64,000 nucleotides of DNA, from NCBI GenBank assembly GCA_031002005.1, contig CM061921.1, positions 144,617,283 to 144,681,282 on the forward strand, in the 5' to 3' direction. Positions 1 through 9,589 of the stretch are shown piece by piece. Below the pieces are notes generated by a model. That model had not been told where the DNA came from. It saw only the letters and a list, made by a program, of their open reading frames with translations, and ran no database searches. Source of the stretch: Vandiemenella viatica. Taxonomy: Eukaryota; Arthropoda; Insecta; Orthoptera; Morabidae. The number at the start of each line of letters is the position of its first letter. Positions within the stretch are counted from its first letter, which is position 1. The translations under genes and the position numbers were made by a program.

Positions 1-848
1 GATACTTTGAATTTATTAGACTTTTAATTTCCACTGCTATCCACATATTAACATGATTCAGTTTATTTTAAAATATGGGCTTGTTTCTACCTTTGGATGA
101 ATCTCTTCTACCTCCTCCGAAAACTGCAGACTCTTTTCTTATCGAGTTTATTAATCAATTAACTCTGGGCTTTCTTCACCTGCGTCATTATTTAAGACTT
201 ATCATATTAGTCCACTTTTAAAAATATGACATTTAGATAGAATTAAGACAAAACATCTCTTATTAAAAATGGCATTACAAGTAAACTTTGGTAATCACAG
301 AAATTATTTTTCATAACATGAATATTTTTATGTCCCGCTCATAATAATTTTGCTCCCTTGTTGACAAAAAGAACCAAAGATACTCTTCCTCTTAAAGTGT
401 CATTCGTCCTGCCAACCTCTGAAAAGCTTTCAAGAACCAAAGCACATATCGGTATATTATAATGGGAGGCAACAAAGAGGAGAAAACATCGCTGCTCCTC
501 TCCTTTTAAAGAACCAGCCAACATTTCTTTGATAGTTTATCTGTGAACAACCGCACAAATCAAAATCCACGTGTACGAAGTGGCTCACACAGTTAGTATT
601 AAATAAAAATCAATAGTTCAACACTATAATGAATGTAAATATTTGGATGAAATAGAGAAATGACTCAGTGGTAAAGACTTAGGTGAACACGGCAGCATTG
701 TTTATATGGCTGCATATTATATTAACTGGAGGCACAATTCAAGGGACAGGAGCTACTAAGTGTAAATTTTATTTCTTTTGTGGTGTTTGTTCAGTTAAAA
801 TCATTTACGCATGACCAGTAATAAAAGGTTATATTTAACCTAATTTTT
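1..848. other. AT-rich stretch, no gene seen
   Basis: The sequence is AT-rich with only short open frames, the longest about 61 codons, and none resembles a known family. I see no inverted ends or tandem repeats. It is best read as unassigned intergenic DNA. Confidence 0.6.
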
Positions 849-1092
849 TCTCCTTATGGCTTAACACCTCGTAGACGTCGAGGTCATTAGAAGCGGGAAA
901 GGATGGGGGCAAGGAAAGGAAATGAATTCGACCATGGTCTTTTAAAGGAAGCATCCCATCATTTACCTGTAGTGATTTTGGAAAACCATGGAGAACCCAA
1001 ATTTGGATGCCTGAATGGGAATTATTCGACCCCGCGTCCTCCGAATGCCAGGCCAGAGCGTAAACTACTCACCCAACACGCTCGTTGATTTC
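849..1092 (-). repeat. SINE-A copy (tRNA-derived SINE, palindromic-tail subfamily)
   Basis: One of about ten copies in the window of a roughly 200-bp SINE. Read on the minus strand it runs from a tRNA-like head, with a degenerate B box (GGTCGAATAATTCC, near 1025-1040), through the conserved body (CCAAATTTGGG, TTTTCCAAAATCACT), to a tail whose plus-strand form is CACCTCGTAGACGTCGAGG. That tail is an inverted repeat that can form a short hairpin and marks this subfamily. No clear target-site duplication was seen. Confidence 0.8.
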
Positions 1093-2100
1093 AAACCAAG
1101 CCTGGTGGGTGAGTGATCAGTTATTGTGTGGTTGTTAGAGACTCGGTGCCTCCTGCCACCTGCAAACACTTGCCTCTTGCTGCCATTTAAGAAAATCTAT
1201 ATATGTGGGGTTGTTTAACGAACGAGTCTGATCATTTGAATCGGACAGGGCAGCACTGCTTGTGCGTCTTTGCGCGATCGTGACTAAGACGTTGTTTCTA
1301 TGAAGAAACCTGGTTCTACCCGGATGCCTTTCCACTTCCGCCTGGATCTAGTGGGACCATTGCGCAGGGAGCGTGCCCGACAGGGCGCGCAGACGTTTCA
1401 ACCCTGTCGGACATCCGTAAGGAGGATTCCACATGACGCCGATAGTCACACGCTTGGCTGGACTAACACGTGGAGGCGCCGCCGCAATTGTATCCCTGCG
1501 GTCACCTCTTTTAGGGTTGTTAAGTGTGCTAGTCCGCGGCTACTGGATAGTCGGTACTTGGAGAGGTCTATGAGGAGAGTATGAGCGAATGCTTCGGGAT
1601 CTCTGTTGGCCAGCTCTCTAGCATATATAGGTTCCAGCGACGATCACGCTTTGCCACCTCTAGACCGTCAGAGTACCACTAGAAGTTCTTTCAGAAACCT
1701 CCGTCTCGAGTCACCTTACCTTGGCTCGTACAGGGGAATTATGGCACAACTCTCTCTCTTCAGCCTGATGGTGTCGGACCCAATTTACGGTAAAAGAATT
1801 TGTGGTTGGCTAAGTGGAACACTCCGCTCATTCTTTAGTCCATCCGATACTGGGAAGCCCAGAAAACCACCGATAGGTGTTCCTTGGTGTATTCTACAGA
1901 TTTTCTCACACTTAAGACAAGTTCCCTTAAAAGAGTCTCTTCTGTCGACACACATGAACTCAAAATTAAAAGTTTTACTGTCTGTCTGTCATTGCACAAT
2001 ATGGAAACTGTCATATTGTGTGATGTTTAACTTTATCAGTGTTACGTTTATTTTTCCTTTTACACCACCTTTCCTAATTCACATAGTATTAAGGTGAGAG
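1093..2100. other. GC-richer unassigned segment with TATA-like site
   Basis: This block is visibly richer in GC than its flanks, particularly 1300-1600, and contains a TATA-like string (AGCATATATAGG near 1618-1630). It holds open frames of 94 and 163 codons (1300-1584 and 1606-2097) with no recognisable domain and a composition that does not look like a conserved protein. It could be the remnant of an LTR, a promoter region or an old insertion, and I cannot decide between these. Confidence 0.35.
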
Positions 2101-2899
2101 AATAGCCACTGCGACGGCTTATTTAACACATCATAAACACACATTTTTTCACTAAATGACCTACTATTGTAGATTCCAATGACATCTAGCTTATGGTTCT
2201 CGATATTTGGGCATTATGCTTTTCAATTACAAGCAAACGTAATAGAATAATAAGCAGAAATGTAGTATGAAAAGCATTCAACAAGTACACAAGGAATTAA
2301 TAGCAGTAAAGATGCAATTTAAACTGCGCTATGCGTCAATACGTGTTTATGAATGTTATGTTGCTGAAACTTTTATACGTATTTAATCAAACTGTAGTAG
2401 GTCGGAAAATAAATGATAAGCTCAGCAACACATTATTTATCTTTATAGACCAATCAGAGATATACAAGGAGTCTGCCTATTTATTAATCCGCATACACAG
2501 TCAAAGACGTAGCTGTTGAGACAATCAGAAAATGAGATATGACATGAACATTTATAACAAGCTCAAGTCAACGATCAGTCGTATTTATTGCTAAAGATTT
2601 ATTAATAGATTCTGCAACTTCGTCGCAGCGCCTAGCTATTAAATTATTCTCTTTACTTACCAAATCCGTTGAAAGCCAATTAATGGTGCCTCTTTTACAC
2701 ATTGTCTTAGTTATATTAATGGAAACACACCATACCTTAACTTCAAACAAACAATTTATTCGCTTATATTTTAAAAAATCACGTTATATTTATTTAGATA
2801 TATTTTTATTTGTCGTATGGCTAAGCAACTAATATATATATACAACAACAAGAACGTTAGTAGAATCCGCAAACTGATGTCCAGTTACTGCAGCCATTC
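2101..2899. other. AT-rich stretch, no gene seen
   Basis: This is AT-rich sequence with two short open frames of about 60 codons that look random. No repeats or motifs could be supported. Confidence 0.55.
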
Positions 2900-3240
2900 T
2901 ATGAAGGAAGTTATAACACTGAAAACATCTTGAAATGGACCTTGATCATTCCTTGATGATATGCTCCACGCTCTGGGAACGAGCTCCGCAGTCAAAGACA
3001 GGAGAATCCTGAAGTTCCAACTTATAGAGCATGGCTTACATTTGTCGTGGTCTGTTCTTAGAAGATTTAGTTTAATCCATTGCTATCCTCAGATGGAATC
3101 CCGGAAGTCCGGTTGTGGGATCTTTAATATCTGGATGTTTCACAGATCCAGAATTCCAGATATGTCGCCATTGTTCCTTGACATCGAAGTCAAATACGTC
3201 ATGCCATATTGGATTTTTACTTTCTAACCTTAGTACATCA
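2900..3240 (-). pseudogene. LINE ORF2 C-terminal fragment
   Basis: Read on the minus strand, broken frames resemble the end of a non-LTR retrotransposon ORF2. There is a stretch like the conserved PTxxPGF and RTxHxKC region, then DSPVFDCGARSQSVEHII (about 3010 down to 2955). This is the usual place of the C-terminal zinc knuckle (CxCG...H...C), here with the first Cys changed to Phe and the last lost at a stop. Only the tail is left, and no endonuclease or polymerase motif is present. The clade cannot be fixed from so little. It differs from the R1-like copies elsewhere in the window. Confidence 0.55.
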
Positions 3241-3270
3241 AAGTAAACTCAGAATTTATTAATTTATTTT

Positions 3271-3463
3271 GCTTATGGTTTTACGCCTCCTCCACGTCGA
3301 GGTCATTAGAGGCGGGAAAGGACTGGAGGCAAGGAACGGGAAGGAATTCCGTGATAGCCTGTTAAAGGAACCATCCTGCCATTGCCTGGAGTGATCTGGG
3401 GAAACCCATATCTAGGTGGCCGGACGGGGATTCGAACCCTCGTCCTCACCCACCAAGCTCGGA
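3271..3463 (-). repeat. SINE-A copy
   Basis: This is a good match to the SINE-A body in minus orientation. The tail end (TTTACGCCTCCTCCACGTCGAGG) is at the left. A B-box complement (GGGGATTCGAACCCTCGTCC) is at 3425-3444 on the right. The head is shortened after about 3463. Confidence 0.85.
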
Positions 3464-3490
3464 TTATTTGCATTCCTTTCTTGAGCCTAA

Positions 3491-3760
3491 GGCGGTCCGG
3501 TAGCTCAGTGGTCAAGGCGCTTCCTTTTAAGAATTCGCTGCTCCGCACCCACGTTCAAATCCCAATTGGTGCAGGAATTCTTAAGATTTCTGTTCGATCA
3601 TAAAAGCTATGGCATATCGTTTGGTGGTTTGTATTCCACGTTAAACTGTAGGTCCCAGAGGAAAGTAACTGGCTGTGCTACCTCTGACACAATGGCTTAG
3701 TATGCCTCCTTCAGGAGGATCCAACCAACCTTCGGGTTGTGCACTAAGTTACGTTCATTT
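3491..3760 (+). repeat. SINE-II copy 1 (second tRNA-derived SINE family)
   Basis: The first 80 bases look like a tRNA, with a box A-like GTAGCTCAGTGGTCAAGGC and a box B-like GTTCAAATCCC. A unique body of about 180 bases follows, ending in AACCTTCGGGTTGTGCACTAAGTTACG. The same body occurs at 46748-46990 with many differences. It is not a functional tRNA gene: the anticodon arm is poorly formed and the sequence runs straight into the repeated body. Confidence 0.7.
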
Positions 3761-4310
3761 TCCTAATCAAAATATAGTGGTTGTGTAACTGCGATTTTTG
3801 TTTTCTTGTTTTAAAGAAACTGCCTTCCTGTTTTAATCTTGGCATTCAACAACATGTTCGCAACTAGTGTGGCTCTATCGTTTAACAGTTCTGTCTCAAT
3901 AACTGGAAAAAAACAACTAACATTTCGTATTAGAATCAGATAATGCATCAGCGGTTTTGATATGATTATTATAACGGAATGAAAAGGATGAAACTGCATA
4001 AAAATATTGTATAAACACGTCCATGTAAAACATTACATGACTATGCATCTAGAACTAGCAAAATAATTAGTCATTATATTGGTATCTACATCTTCCTCGT
4101 AACTTTCTGCGGGACTACGCCTTCACAAAAAGTATTTAAATTCAGGTTAAAATATCAAAAGAAATAAATTTGCTCCACTGGCTCCTTTAAATAGACTGTA
4201 AGGAATTTCAGGTGATGGAGAATCTGTATTATATTAGTGAATCAATTGAAGTCATAGAAGTACAATTTAACACTTTTTAACAAGAAATTCTTACTGGCGT
4301 GGTAATAACC
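3761..4310. other. No gene seen
   Basis: AT-rich intergenic sequence. A 62-codon frame on the minus strand (3811-3999) has no recognisable feature. Confidence 0.5.
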
Positions 4311-4480
4311 ACTTTTTCAGTGCACAAATGCAAATTGTGGCTGTCCTTAGATCGGCAGATTCCACTAAATACCTAGGTGTAACAATTCGTAATAAATTGT
4401 CGTGGAATGAGCATATCGAGCATGTAATTGGGAAAGCAAATCGTATGCTCCGATTTCTAGATCGTAATTTAACAATTATT
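4311..4480 (+). pseudogene. LINE reverse transcriptase fragment
   Basis: The frame starting near 4328 reads STKYLGVTIRNKLSWNEHI followed by a basic stretch ending in RFLDRNL. This is the well-conserved segment just after the polymerase active site in Jockey/CR1-type non-LTR retrotransposons (consensus YLGVxI...LxWxxHI...KAxxxLxFLxRNL). Upstream catalytic motifs and downstream sequence are missing, so this is a short relic. Confidence 0.6.
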
Positions 4481-4666
4481 CTATCAACGCCGATTCCGAT
4501 CATATTTTCAACTTTTAAACCATCCTCTTTGATTTATAATGGCGTCATGCAAACTTTTTGCGTCACTTTTTATTAACTTTATTATTCTATAAAAAGTTTT
4601 GACCATCTTGTGTGAAAAAAAAAGCTCACGATAATGCATAACACTTTCTGTGTCGAAAGATCTGTA

Positions 4667-4845
4667 TCCCCGTCCGGGCATCCAGATTTGGGTTTTCCAT
4701 GGTTTTCCCAAATCACTCCAGGCAAATGCCGGGATGCTTCCTTCAAAAAGCCATGGCGGAATTCCTTCCCATTCCTTGCCCCCCATCCTTTCCCGTCTCT
4801 AAAGACCTCGCTGTTAGAGAGACGTTAAGCAGATTTAAAAAAAAA
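4667..4845 (+). repeat. SINE-B copy with 13-bp target-site duplication
   Basis: This SINE is in plus orientation with the alternative tail (CTGTTAGAGAGACGTTAAGCAGATTT then poly-A). It is 5'-truncated, starting just after the B box at TCCCCGTCCGGGCATCC. A perfect 13-base direct repeat, CGAAAGATCTGTA, lies at 4654-4666 and 4846-4858, so both ends are exact. The intact duplication and A-tail suggest a fairly recent LINE-driven insertion. Confidence 0.93.
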
Positions 4846-4858
4846 CGAAAGATCTGTA

Positions 4859-5760
4859 CTTTCGTCGGTAATAAGTGAATATGTAAAATCTCTTCAATTA
4901 AGGTTTTAATCATTGACGAACCGAGGATATTTTTTATTAATATTCAACACTTGGTGCAATGGAGTTTTAAATTTTTAAGGGCACCTGATTAATGATCCAA
5001 CGGAGGTAGTGCTCCTGTTAGAAAAGCCCAATGCTTGCAATTTTTAATTCTGCAATTTTAGTTGTTTTTTTCGACAAGACTGGTGTTATAATTCAGATAT
5101 AGATTTACATTACTTTGCCGATTTTTCCAAGGTCGTCGCTTTTTCTCAGTTTTGGCTTGACTAACCAAATCTTTTTTGTGGGCTTTTAGACCTACATGGC
5201 AATATTTAGAGGGTGCCAACGTGTCATTTGTAACATCAGGTGCAATTCAGTCTAAAATAAAAGCATAAACTGTAAAAATGGCAAGCGAGTTCACTGGTTC
5301 AGTACCCAACCTAACGGGCCACCTGCCGGGACCACCTATTCACTCCACCAAACCTATGTATAGTGTTAACATTATGTATGTAGGTTATGTATTTAAACTA
5401 AAATACCTCTTATTAATCTCATCAAAGAACAGTTACAGTTGTAATTATATCGTAAAAAAATATGGATCGGAAACAGAAATTTTATTCCGTGATCTGAAAA
5501 AAGGAGGTAATGTACTTCATTTCCCTATTTAAATATTCAAGAAATAAACGGGAGAAATAAATATAAAAATTGTTCTCAGCTAGTCACCCCAGAAAAGTTT
5601 TTATATTCTCAACTCCTAGAAAAACTGCGTTCTTATGAAAGAGAAATAAAGTATCTAAAATATACCACTAAAATTCCCTCTGAAATTATAAAACCCCTAA
5701 AAAATACCATCCCGCCCATAAATCCCCAAAATTTAGGGGGAAAACGCACAAGTTGACACC
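4859..5760. other. No gene seen
   Basis: AT-rich sequence. An 84-codon frame at 5278-5532 has no recognisable domain and is not supported by anything around it. No repeats noted. Confidence 0.5.
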
Positions 5761-5772
5761 CCATTACCTTTA

Positions 5773-5984
5773 ATGCAAATCTCTCCAATTACCTATAAAC
5801 TGAGGCTAATGGCCGACTACTGTCAAATCCAGTTCCTACATTGGTCAGATTAAGGCTTTCTGCGATTGGCCAGCTCATTGGGGTAGCTAAGCGACGATTG
5901 GTCTTAGCATGCGCATCCACGATTGGACCGCTACACCAGGATGAGCACACAGATCTCAGATAATTGGCATTGTTAATGACGTCA
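5773..5984. promoter_or_regulatory. Candidate regulatory cluster: CCAAT boxes, octamer, CRE
   Basis: Within 212 bases there is an octamer-type ATGCAAAT (5773-5780), one CCAAT (5785-5789), six ATTGG (inverted CCAAT) at 5840, 5865, 5877, 5897, 5922 and 5963, and a perfect CRE palindrome TGACGTCA at 5977-5984. NF-Y binds CCAAT and CREB/ATF binds TGACGTCA, and the two often occur together in animal promoters. No transcript start or adjacent exon is visible, so direction and target are unknown. It could also be the promoter end of an unrecognised repeat. Confidence 0.4.
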
Positions 5985-6559
5985 CAATAAGAGTGTTTTT
6001 GAAACGAATTTAATTTAATTACAATGAAATACTTGAGCTGGTGACAATTTACCTAGTCCTCTGTTTACTCTTACTTATTATAACAATTTCTTTTATTACT
6101 ATATTATATACTTTGTAAATTCCCCCACCCATCTACTTTTGCCACAAGTTTAAGCATTTTGGCATGTGCAGAATTGTGAATGTGATTTTGATTAAAACAC
6201 TGTAAATTATATCAGTAAACTATACTAACGTGCATGTATGTTCCAAGCTACATATCTTACTCTGAAGATCATGAGAAATATCTACAAGAGGAACTGAGAG
6301 CAACTTCAGGAAACATAAAGCACTCGAGTAAAATTGAAGAAGCTAGCATATAGCAAGGTAATGAAGGATTTTTGTTTTGTTTTGAAAATCACATTAAATG
6401 TGTAATAAGAAGAAAAAAACTTACTAAGGGAAACAGGGATGAAATTTGCAATGCAGTGAAATTCAAGTGTACTTTTTTCAAGCAAACGAAAGACTTATTT
6501 CTTTTTAATAAATAAGCTTAAGGTTGTGGTAGTGTATTAAACGATTTTTTTTCTGCTTC
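5985..6559. other. No gene seen
   Basis: AT-rich sequence between the CCAAT cluster and the nested insertion. No supported feature. Confidence 0.5.
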
Positions 6560-6975
6560 AGGTTTCACGCCTCCCAGACGTCGAGGTGATTAGGGAGCTT
6601 CCATAAACTACGTGGCTCCGTCTAGGGTGGGGGAGGGCTGAGCTACGTGGGGGGAGGGAGAGGTTTCCAAGCCAAGACACATAGTTTCTTATTCATTGTT
6701 TGTCACAGTTAAAATAAGGGACAGAACAAACAATAGCATGTGAATATTTATTTGCGTTATTTAACTATCTCAAGTATGTAATTTATGATAGTATGACAAG
6801 ATAAAAAAATTCAAAGCATCTTCAGGAATCAATAGGGAAAAAGCTACGTGCCATGAGAGGGGGGGGGGGGGGAGCGGGTAGAGGCAAAAGCCACGTCGGG
6901 CTATGTGGGGGGGGAGGGGGTTTCACAGGAGGCCAAAATGGATCTACGTGGTTTATGGATAGGGGAGACTGTGTA

Positions 6976-8192
6976 CGGTTGTGACAGTCGTCATATTAGC
7001 CAAACTATAAGGAATACCGGGATGGGGAGGGGTTATAGAGGAGCGGCGTGCCTGTTTGAACGTGTTTCACGGTATCGCGTCAGAAATCGCGTGACATTAA
7101 CAATCGTAGAGGCCCACATTACTTTTTAACAGTCAAAAGTAAGTATTTTTTTTAATAATTGTTTGTTGTATGTGTACAGATAGAGTAATGAGTGATTTTC
7201 CTCGTTATAAGTTATACATTAGTAGTTAAATAGCACTGATTACTTTGGATGTAGTTTATTTTGTATTGTCATGGCGATCGCTGTTTTGCGATGGAGTGCG
7301 TTGGGGACGGTTGTGACATATTTTCTGGGTACGGTTGTGACAGTAAATGTTTTGTTTTTGATGCCCAGAAACGCTTGAGGAAGACCGACAGCTGTACGAG
7401 GTACATTAGTCATGGTTATTTTTGCAGAACATGTCTTGGGAAATACTATCCCTCCTTTATTTCCACTAGTTAGTTATCAGGATCATTTTGCTAGGGATCG
7501 ATTGGCACTGCAAATGCTTCAGGCTGGATGCAAGGTACATTGTTCCTAGGATTTCTCGAACTTTTTAAGAAATTTCCTAATGCTTCTCCAAAGCATAGAG
7601 TCTTGCTAGTGCTGGATAACCATTCCTCGCTTATCCATATTAATACAATGGATTTTTGTAAAGAAAATGCAATCACTTTGCTTTCGTTTCCTCCACACTG
7701 CTCGTACAACCTGCAATTCTTGGATCGACCTGTCTTCGGACCCTTAAAAAATCTGAAAAAAAACTACTTGTGACGAATAGATGTGGAGTCACAATGACAA
7801 TCTACGATCTACCAGGTATTATAAAAATGTTCTATATCAATAATTTTATAATAACTATTGATGCTACAATACCTTATTAGTTATAAGCTATTAAGGTGTT
7901 CCCAGATTAATTTTTATTGTCATCTAAAAATTAAATTTATCCAGAAGATGATTATGTTGCATTATGTTTGATATTTGAAATAACTGTCACAACCGCTCCT
8001 GGGATGTGGTCGGTTGCGACATTTTTTCTTTTTTTCTAATTTGTTGCTATGACTTAACCATTGTACTTAGGGACAAAACTTTAGTATTTATATGTAGGAA
8101 AATGTACATTTTACTATAAAAATCACCTTTCTTTCAGGTAACTCGCATACTAAGAAAATTATGAGCAATCAAATTGAAAATTGACACAACCG
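6976..8192. repeat. Subterminal CGGTTGTGACA motifs of the pogo-like element
   Basis: The 11-mer CGGTTGTGACA occurs at 6976-6986, 7308-7318 and 7332-7342 on the plus strand, and 7985-7995 on the minus strand. One-mismatch copies are at 8011-8021 (plus) and 8182-8192 (minus). The outermost copies lie inside the terminal inverted repeats. They are probably transposase binding sites, by analogy with repeated sites in other pogo and Tc1-type elements. Confidence 0.75.
7490..7773 (+). pseudogene. pogo/Tigger-like transposase, C-terminal catalytic fragment
   Basis: The frame at 7528-7773 (81 residues) contains VLLVLDNHSSLIHI, the second catalytic Asp block, and then LLSFPPHCSYNLQFLDRPVF, matching the DDE_1 family pattern FPPHxSHxLQPLDxxVFGPLK with the third Asp in LDR. 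It ends in GPLKNLKKNYL. The first catalytic Asp and the N-terminal CENP-B/HTH region are not readable upstream, where the frames are broken. It lies inside inverted repeats of its own family. It could not produce an active transposase as it stands. Confidence 0.85.
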
Positions 8193-8363
8193 CACCCAGT
8201 CTCCCCTACTCCCTTAGAGTCGAAAAGGACTGGGGGCAATGAACGGGAATGAATTCGGGCACGGCCTTTTGAAGGAACCATCATGGCATTCACCTGGAAT
8301 GGTTTGAGAAACCGTGGAAAACCCAAGTCTGGATGGCCGCACGGGGATTCGAACCAGTGTCCT

Positions 8364-8949
8364 ATTTATTTTATTTTTATTACATTTTTTACAGCCTAAC
8401 ATCTAGTATCTAAATTAGGTCAAATTTATAATACGAATATGATTAAATTGTTATATAGATTTCCGCTACCTAGCTAAATCAAGTGAATTTTTGTTTACAT
8501 TGAGAGTACTGTTGTAAGTACAGGCGTTTTATTGCAAAAATTTAAGTGCTTGACTACGTGTAGGTTAAATTTCAATAAAAGAAAAAATAATATTAGTAAC
8601 ATAATCCCTTAATCAACCCACCACCACTATTTTACTACGTTACTGCTAACTACAGTATAAAAGTCAGGTTTTTAGGATAGATCTTCAGCGGGATCCACGT
8701 CCCCCGGAATTCCTTGAGGTCTGGCCCATCAGATGCGATTTCTGGAATGGCCAAGACCGTATAGGTCTTCAGAGGTGTCACCACCGGCTTCCGGTGGCTG
8801 TGAATCTCAAATCCTATTTAGTTCAATACAGTGCTAATGAGGTGTACTACATTTCCTTTGTTCTATCAACTTACAGTTTATTTCCTAGTGTATAATTGCT
8901 TTATATCTTACGAAGGGAACTTAATTTAATAGCTGTTTCCTTTCCATTT
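8364..8949 (-). other. Unassigned, with a possible second LINE 3' tail (8690-8820)
   Basis: Read on the minus strand, 8820-8690 (with ATTCCAGAAATCGCATCTGATGGGCC) resembles the 3' region of the R1-like LINE next door (ATTCCAGAAGATCCTTTTGATGGGC, near 9390). This suggests a 5'-truncated second copy or a local duplication of the LINE tail. The rest is AT-rich. Confidence 0.4.
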
Positions 8950-9589
8950 TTCAGGCACAACATTTTATTTTTATTTTATTTTTTCAAGTGAGAAAAATAA
9001 ACAATAATTAAGAATAATAATAATCCCCTTTTTTCCTTCATCATGGCATGCAACACTTGCCAGTAAACGGCCTGGCCGCTTAGTAGGCATTATACCTTCC
9101 TGTTTATGTGGTAATGCTTTCTCAGGCTAGCCGCCGCTTACCAGACTTGAATGCAGCGAAATGTTAAGGAGAAAGAAGTCTTTAACTATCGATTACTACT
9201 ATGATTCATTATATAATACGCACTTCAACAAAACAAATAATCACTCTTTTTTTTTTTTTCCTACTCTACTGCTAATTACGGATATTATAATAATTGTCGG
9301 ACCAGTATTTGAGGAGCGGCCTCCAACAGAAAACGGTGTCCTCCGGAAACACAGCGTTCAGCCCATCAAAAGGATCTTCTGGAATAGCCGGGTGCGTCGA
9401 TTTCCAGAGGGTGCTATTGTTCTGGTGTCTGTTTATGACATATCCTTTAATAGTCCATGCAGTGCTTTGATGTTAATTTCTCCGTTGTTGGTGCCTTCTC
9501 GCCCTGCTATCTGCTCAAGGTATTTTGTTTTATAGTGCACAGAAATCCTGTCTGCTATTTGACTCAAAATTTCGCAGTCAGACCTGTTT

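Larger units (their letters stand above)
6962..8206 (+). mobile_element. pogo/Tigger-like DNA transposon
   Basis: This 1245-base element has terminal inverted repeats: GGGGAGACTGTGTACGGTTG at 6962 and, reversed from 8206, GGGGAGACTGGGTGCGGTTG. It sits in a duplicated TA (6960-6961 and 8207-8208), the target choice of the IS630/Tc1/mariner/pogo superfamily. It carries the C-terminal half of a DDE_1-type transposase and six copies of a subterminal motif. The N-terminal DNA-binding domain is missing or unreadable, so the element is not autonomous. Confidence 0.9.
6593..8213. mobile_element. Harbinger-like MITE, interrupted by a pogo-like element
   Basis: Excluding the inserted element, this is a 374-base non-coding unit (6593-6961 plus 8209-8213). 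Its ends are inverted copies: GGGAGCTTCCATAAACTACG at the left and, reversed, GGGAGTATCCATAAACCACG at the right, 27 bases with about five differences. It is flanked by TTA on both sides. A 3-bp TTA/TWA target duplication with GGG-starting ends is the known pattern of PIF/Harbinger elements. The interior has long G tracts and no coding frame. The superfamily assignment rests only on ends and duplication size. Confidence 0.75.
6560..8363 (-). repeat. SINE-A copy split by a nested insertion
   Basis: The left piece (about 6560-6592, TTTCACGCCTCCCAGACGTCGAGG...) and the right piece (8214-8363, GAGTCGAAAAGGACTGGGGG... to GGGGATTCGAACC) join into one minus-strand SINE-A. The junction is a duplicated TTA (6590-6592 and 8214-8216). 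Everything between is the Harbinger-like MITE and the pogo-like element. The SINE is therefore the oldest of the three. Confidence 0.88.

Noticed and set aside
1606..2097. 163-codon open frame
   Set aside because: No recognisable domain, and composition unlike a conserved protein. Kept only as part of the unassigned GC-rich segment.
3491..3580. tRNA gene-like head
   Set aside because: The same head and body recur at 46748, so it is a SINE, and the acceptor and anticodon stems do not pair well.
7261..7473. 70-codon Cys-rich frame inside the pogo element as a small secreted protein
   Set aside because: It overlaps two transposon motif copies (CGGTTGTGACA), and its cysteines come from the repeated TGTGAC string rather than a conserved pattern.
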